Shown here: piece after piece, positions 5,534 through 8,628 of the stretch
How positions within the stretch are numbered: position 1 is the first letter of the stretch
Layout: each line of letters starts with the position of its first letter
From: Clostridiales bacterium
Lineage (GTDB): Bacteria; Bacillota; Clostridia; Oscillospirales; Acutalibacteraceae
DNA length: 8,628 bases
Reading direction: 5' to 3'
Assembly (NCBI GenBank): GCA_022791355.1
Contig: JAAVYX010000238.1
Location: 1-8,628, forward strand
Made by a program: the position numbers and the translations under genes
The notes under the pieces: generated by a model
Seen by the model: only the letters and a program-made list of their open reading frames with translations
Told to the model about the DNA's origin: nothing
Database searches by the model: none

Positions 5534-7228
5534 TTACATGCTTTCGGGGGCGCTGATTTTCAGCATACCCAGTACGATCCGCAGCACCGACCGCACCGCG
5601 TCGGCCAGAGAGAGTCTGGCCTGCATGAGCGGCTCGGCCTCTCCCTTGATGCGGCAGGCGGTGTAGAACTTGTGGAAGAGGGTGGCCAGCTCCAGCGCGT
5701 ATCGGGTCATGCGGGCGGGGTCGTAGGCCTTGGCCGCCGCCTCCACCTCGCCGGTAAGCCCGGCCAGATGCCGGATGAGCTCCCGCTCCTCGGGGACGTT
5801 CAAGGCGCAGAGCTCCTCTGCGGTACAGCTCCGGGGCTCTACTCCCTCGGCCTTCAGGTTTTTAAAGAGGCTGCAAATCCGGGCGTGGGCGTACTGCACA
5901 TAGTAAACCGGATTCTGGCTGGATTGCTCCACCGCCAAATCCAGGTCGAACTCCAGATGGGTGTTGGGCTCCCGCATGTTGAAGATAAACCGGGCGGCGT
6001 CGGCCGGGACCTCGTCCAGCAGGGTTTTCAGGGTGATGGACTTGCCCGTCCGCTTAGACACCCGGACGGCCTCCCCGTCCCGCACCAGACGGACCAGCTG
6101 CATGAGTACGATATCCAGCTTGTCCCCGTGCAGGCCGATGGCGTCCATTGCCCCCTTGAGCCGGGCCACATGACCGTGATGGTCGGCCCCCCACACGTTG
6201 ATGACCTTGTCATATCCCCGCACGGCGAACTTATTGTGATGGTAGGCGATATCCCCCGCAAAGTAGGTGGGGTTGCCGTTGGCCCGGACCAGCACCTCGT
6301 CCTTCTCGCCCCCGTGTTCGGTGGCCTTGTACCAGAGGGCCCCTTCCTTTTCGTAGGTAAGCCCCCGGGCCTTCATATCCGCCAAAACGGTATCCAGCTC
6401 GCCGTCCTCGTAGAGGGAGGATTCGGGGAACCAAACGTCGTAGTCGATCCGGTAGGCGGCCAAATCCTCCCGCAGGCCCTGCACGTTTTTGGGCAGGGCG
6501 TAGTCCACCAGGGCCTTGCGGCGGGCCTCCTCGCCGGCCTCCACATAAGCGTCCCCATGGATTTCGGCGAACTCGGCGGCCCGCGTCTTGATATCCTCGC
6601 CCTGATAGCCGTCCTCCGGGAAGGGAACCGCCTCCTCCCCCTTATAAATCTGCAAATACCGGGCGGCCAGGGAATTGCCGAATTTCAAAATTTGGTTGCC
6701 CGCGTCGTTGACGTAAAACTCCCGGGTGACCTGGTAGCCGGCCTTCTCCAGCACAGCGGCTAAACAGTCCCCCAAGGCGCCGCCCCGGGCGTTGCCGATG
6801 TGCATAGGACCGGTGGGATTGGCCGAAACAAACTCCACCATGGCCTTTTGCCCCGCTCCCAGGTCGGAAGAACCGTAGTCCTCTCCCTGCTCCTGGATCT
6901 CCTCCAGCACCCCGGCGTAAAACCGGCCGCTCAAAAAGAGGTTGATAAATCCGGGACCGGCGATCTCCCAGCGGTCGATACAGGAGTCCGAAAAGTCGGC
7001 GTATTCCATCAGGGTTTCGGCGATTTTTCGCGGGGCGCTTTTCAGGGCTCTGGCCCAGACCATGGCCGCGTTGACGGCGTAATCGCCGTGGGTACGGTCG
7101 GCGGGGATTTCAATGCCGAAATCCGGCAGAGGCTCTGAGGCCAGCCTGCCGTCGGCCACAGCCCGTCCGGCGGCGGCCAAAACGATCTCTCTTATATCCT
7201 GAACGGTTTGATACACTAATTTGGACAT
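5534..7228 (-). CDS. argS: Arginyl-tRNA synthetase
   Basis: This 564-aa class I synthetase charges tRNA-Arg with arginine in the cytoplasm. The N-terminal additional domain covers about residues 1-90. The catalytic core begins with VEFVSANPTGPMHIGNARGG (131-150), where HIGN is the ArgRS form of the HIGH motif. GADHHGHVARLKGAM is at 347-361, and VSKRTGK (390-396) stands at the KMSKS position, a loose form usual in ArgRS. NPVYYVQYAHARICSL (439-454) opens the anticodon-binding DALR domain, which runs to a typical end, KISAPESM. Full length with no missing motif. The start ATG at 7228 has a GGGAG about 6 bases upstream. It overlaps the end of the DUF1934 gene by 13 bases, so translation of the two is probably coupled. 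The same pairing occurs in Bacillus (ywiB-argS). Confidence 0.98.
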   Translation of the reverse strand: MSKLVYQTVQDIREIVLAAAGRAVADGRLASEPLPDFGIEIPADRTHGDYAVNAAMVWARALKSAPRKIAETLMEYADFSDSCIDRWEIAGPGFINLFLSGRFYAGVLEEIQEQGEDYGSSDLGAGQKAMVEFVSANPTGPMHIGNARGGALGDCLAAVLEKAGYQVTREFYVNDAGNQILKFGNSLAARYLQIYKGEEAVPFPEDGYQGEDIKTRAAEFAEIHGDAYVEAGEEARRKALVDYALPKNVQGLREDLAAYRIDYDVWFPESSLYEDGELDTVLADMKARGLTYEKEGALWYKATEHGGEKDEVLVRANGNPTYFAGDIAYHHNKFAVRGYDKVINVWGADHHGHVARLKGAMDAIGLHGDKLDIVLMQLVRLVRDGEAVRVSKRTGKSITLKTLLDEVPADAARFIFNMREPNTHLEFDLDLAVEQSSQNPVYYVQYAHARICSLFKNLKAEGVEPRSCTAEELCALNVPEERELIRHLAGLTGEVEAAAKAYDPARMTRYALELATLFHKFYTACRIKGEAEPLMQARLSLADAVRSVLRIVLGMLKISAPESM

Positions 7229-7788
7229 ACCTGTCTCCCTGCTTCCTTTATATTGATTTCCACCTGATTGCGGCTGACCAGGCTGTGATTGACGTCGATG
7301 GTGTAGCGCATATAGAGGCTACCGCCCTTACTGCCAAGCCGGTTTTGAATCTGCTCTCCAAAGACCCCTACCAGCAGCTCGCCGTAGCCGGTGTCGTAAT
7401 GGCTCATATGCCGCTGGCCCTTTTCCACGGTCAGGCGGCTGCGCAAGCCGCCGGTCCGCTGCATGGTGACCATACGGTCGTCCTCCACCTTGAGCAGGGT
7501 GGTCACCTCTTCCCGGGCGGCCTGTAACAGGTCGGCCTGGGCCGCGGCCTCCTCGTCCGGCTCCTCGTCGGAAGCCTCCGAGCGGCCGTATTCGTAGGGG
7601 CCGCTGTCGTAGGGGTCGCCCCCCGCCACGTCGCCGTCGGCCACGCTGTCGGCAAAGGCGTGGTCTTTATAGGTTATATACCATTTTCCGTCCTTCTGTC
7701 CCAGCTTGCCCAGGGTGGTCAGCTCGATAACCTCTTCCTCCCCGTCCACATCCTGGGTGCCCTTGATGGTAATCAGCACTTCTTTCAT
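7216..7788 (-). CDS. DUF1934 (YwiB-like) protein with acidic insert
   Basis: The 190-aa product matches the DUF1934 family (small lipocalin-like beta-barrel proteins, function unknown). It has an N-terminal strand pair (MKEVLITIKG, 1-10; VIELTTLG, 20-27), then KWYITYKDH (35-43), TTLLKVEDDRMVTMQRTGG (96-114), a region around GYGELLVGVFGE (134-145), and a closing strand, YMRYTIDVN (159-167). The usual length is about 140 residues. The excess comes from an insert at about 44-92 that is rich in D, E, G, S, A and Y and is probably disordered, placed between two strands. AGGAAGG upstream supports the ATG at 7788. The stop lies inside argS (13-base overlap). The constant partnership with argS hints at a translation-linked role, but none is established. 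Confidence 0.9.
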   Translation of the reverse strand: MKEVLITIKGTQDVDGEEEVIELTTLGKLGQKDGKWYITYKDHAFADSVADGDVAGGDPYDSGPYEYGRSEASDEEPDEEAAAQADLLQAAREEVTTLLKVEDDRMVTMQRTGGLRSRLTVEKGQRHMSHYDTGYGELLVGVFGEQIQNRLGSKGGSLYMRYTIDVNHSLVSRNQVEINIKEAGRQVCPN

Positions 7789-7915
7789 ACCTTTATCCTT
7801 CCTAAGCCCGTATCCGAGGCTGTCTTTCCAAAACCTTTCAAAACTTCAGCGATACTGTCCGCTCGCTCAGCGGCCGCCAAACAAAACGCGGGGTTTTACC
7901 GGTTTACGAGCCGCT

Positions 7916-8628
7916 TTAATACCTGGTAATATCCACCCGCTCCACCTGATCGCCGATCTCCCGTCCCAGCAGGATAGAGGCGATTTGGGAGAAGGATTCG
8001 GTATGGTCGCTGACATAGTAGCGGCAGGGCCGGGCTGCGGCCGCCCCGCTGAGCATGCCATGCTCCCGTAAATAGGCGGCGGCGGCCTGGGCGGCGGTGC
8101 GGCCGGTATTGATCAGGGAAACCCCTTCCCCCATGATCCTTCCGATAATCCGGGTCAAGACCGGATAATGGGTGCAGCCTAAAATCAAGGCGTCCACCCG
8201 GGCCTCTATAAGGGGCTCTAGATAGCGGCGGGCGGTTTCGACCGTCACCGGGTCCCCATCGTCTATCCAGCCGGCCTCCACCAGCGGCACAAACAGCGGG
8301 CAGTCGTTGGTAAAGACCCGGGCGCCGGGCCGCAGGGCTAAAATATGACGGGTGTAGCTGCCGCTGGCAATGGTAGCGCTGGTGCCGATAACCCCGATCC
8401 GCCCCGTCCGGGAGGCCGCAACAGCCGCCCTTGCGGCCGGGTCCACCACGCCGATAAAGGGGACCGGCAGCTCTTCGCTTGTATGTCCGGCCACGGCGCT
8501 GACCGTGCCGCAGGCCGCGATAATCATTTTTACATCCTGTGACAAAAGGAAATTTTCATCCTGTCTGGCATACTGCACGATGGTCTCGGGGCTGCGGCTG
8601 CCATAGGGCACCCGGCCGGTGTCGCCGA
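7916..8628 (-). CDS. murI: Glutamate racemase, 5'-truncated by the window edge
   Basis: The product converts L- to D-glutamate for peptidoglycan precursors (cofactor-independent racemase, cytoplasm). The N-terminal portion lies beyond 8628; the frame is open to the edge and reads GDTGRVPYGSRSPETI, the family's usual early segment. The GTG at 8611 is therefore the Val of that motif and not the start. Both catalytic cysteines are visible: AACGTVSA carries the first (usually ACNT, here ACGT) and ILGCTHYP the second. The acidic residue in CPLFVPLVEAG is also present. The C-terminus ends normally at DITRY. The next gene begins 127 bases downstream. That gap has no hairpin followed by a T-run, so read-through into the DUF1934 and argS genes is plausible. 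Confidence 0.96.
   Translation of the reverse strand, partial: GDTGRVPYGSRSPETIVQYARQDENFLLSQDVKMIIAACGTVSAVAGHTSEELPVPFIGVVDPAARAAVAASRTGRIGVIGTSATIASGSYTRHILALRPGARVFTNDCPLFVPLVEAGWIDDGDPVTVETARRYLEPLIEARVDALILGCTHYPVLTRIIGRIMGEGVSLINTGRTAAQAAAAYLREHGMLSGAAAARPCRYYVSDHTESFSQIASILLGREIGDQVERVDITRY

Noticed and set aside
1..8628. CRISPR array, tRNA, rRNA or transposase
   Set aside because: No regularly spaced repeats, no tRNA T-loop or cloverleaf, no rRNA core sequence and no transposase domain was seen on either strand.

Overview
The window reads as chromosomal DNA from a GC-rich Firmicute. The best guess is Clostridia of the Oscillospiraceae type (Flavonifractor, Intestinimonas or Oscillibacter-like). 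The reasons are the GC-rich codon use, the strong GGAGG-type ribosome binding sites, the DUF1934-argS gene pair known from Firmicutes, the long form of OMP decarboxylase, and a glutamate racemase with an ACGT first active-site motif. This is inference from protein character, not a database match. All seven recognisable genes are on the minus strand.

Right half, in transcription order: a 5'-truncated glutamate racemase (murI, runs off the right edge), a DUF1934/YwiB-like protein with an acidic insert, arginyl-tRNA synthetase (argS, overlapping the DUF1934 gene by 13 bases), a MetH-like homocysteine S-methyltransferase homologue that has lost most of its zinc ligands, and a three-pass membrane protein of the DUF218/YdcF/ElyC family. 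Spacings are short (-13 to 127 bases) and I see no convincing terminator between them, so they may be one transcription unit. It mixes cell-wall precursor supply, translation and envelope functions.

Left half: pyrC (dihydroorotase) and pyrF (orotidine 5'-phosphate decarboxylase), 40 bases apart, give two steps of de novo UMP synthesis. The other pyr genes are not in the window.

Two long gene-free stretches hold the unexplained signal. Between the DUF218 gene and pyrC (2824-3379) the minus strand can fold into a branched structure closed by an 11-bp perfect helix at 2948-2958/3269-3279. It continues inward through five more helices to three terminal hairpins, with G-U wobbles that favour a minus-strand RNA. 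Left of pyrF (1-578) is a chain of perfect hairpins. Two of them have different 7-bp stems but present nearly the same 15-base sequence, GCTnCTAGACCAAGT, in their loops. Both are candidates for undescribed structured RNAs or small mobile repeats. Neither was matched to a known family here, and all folding was done by eye.
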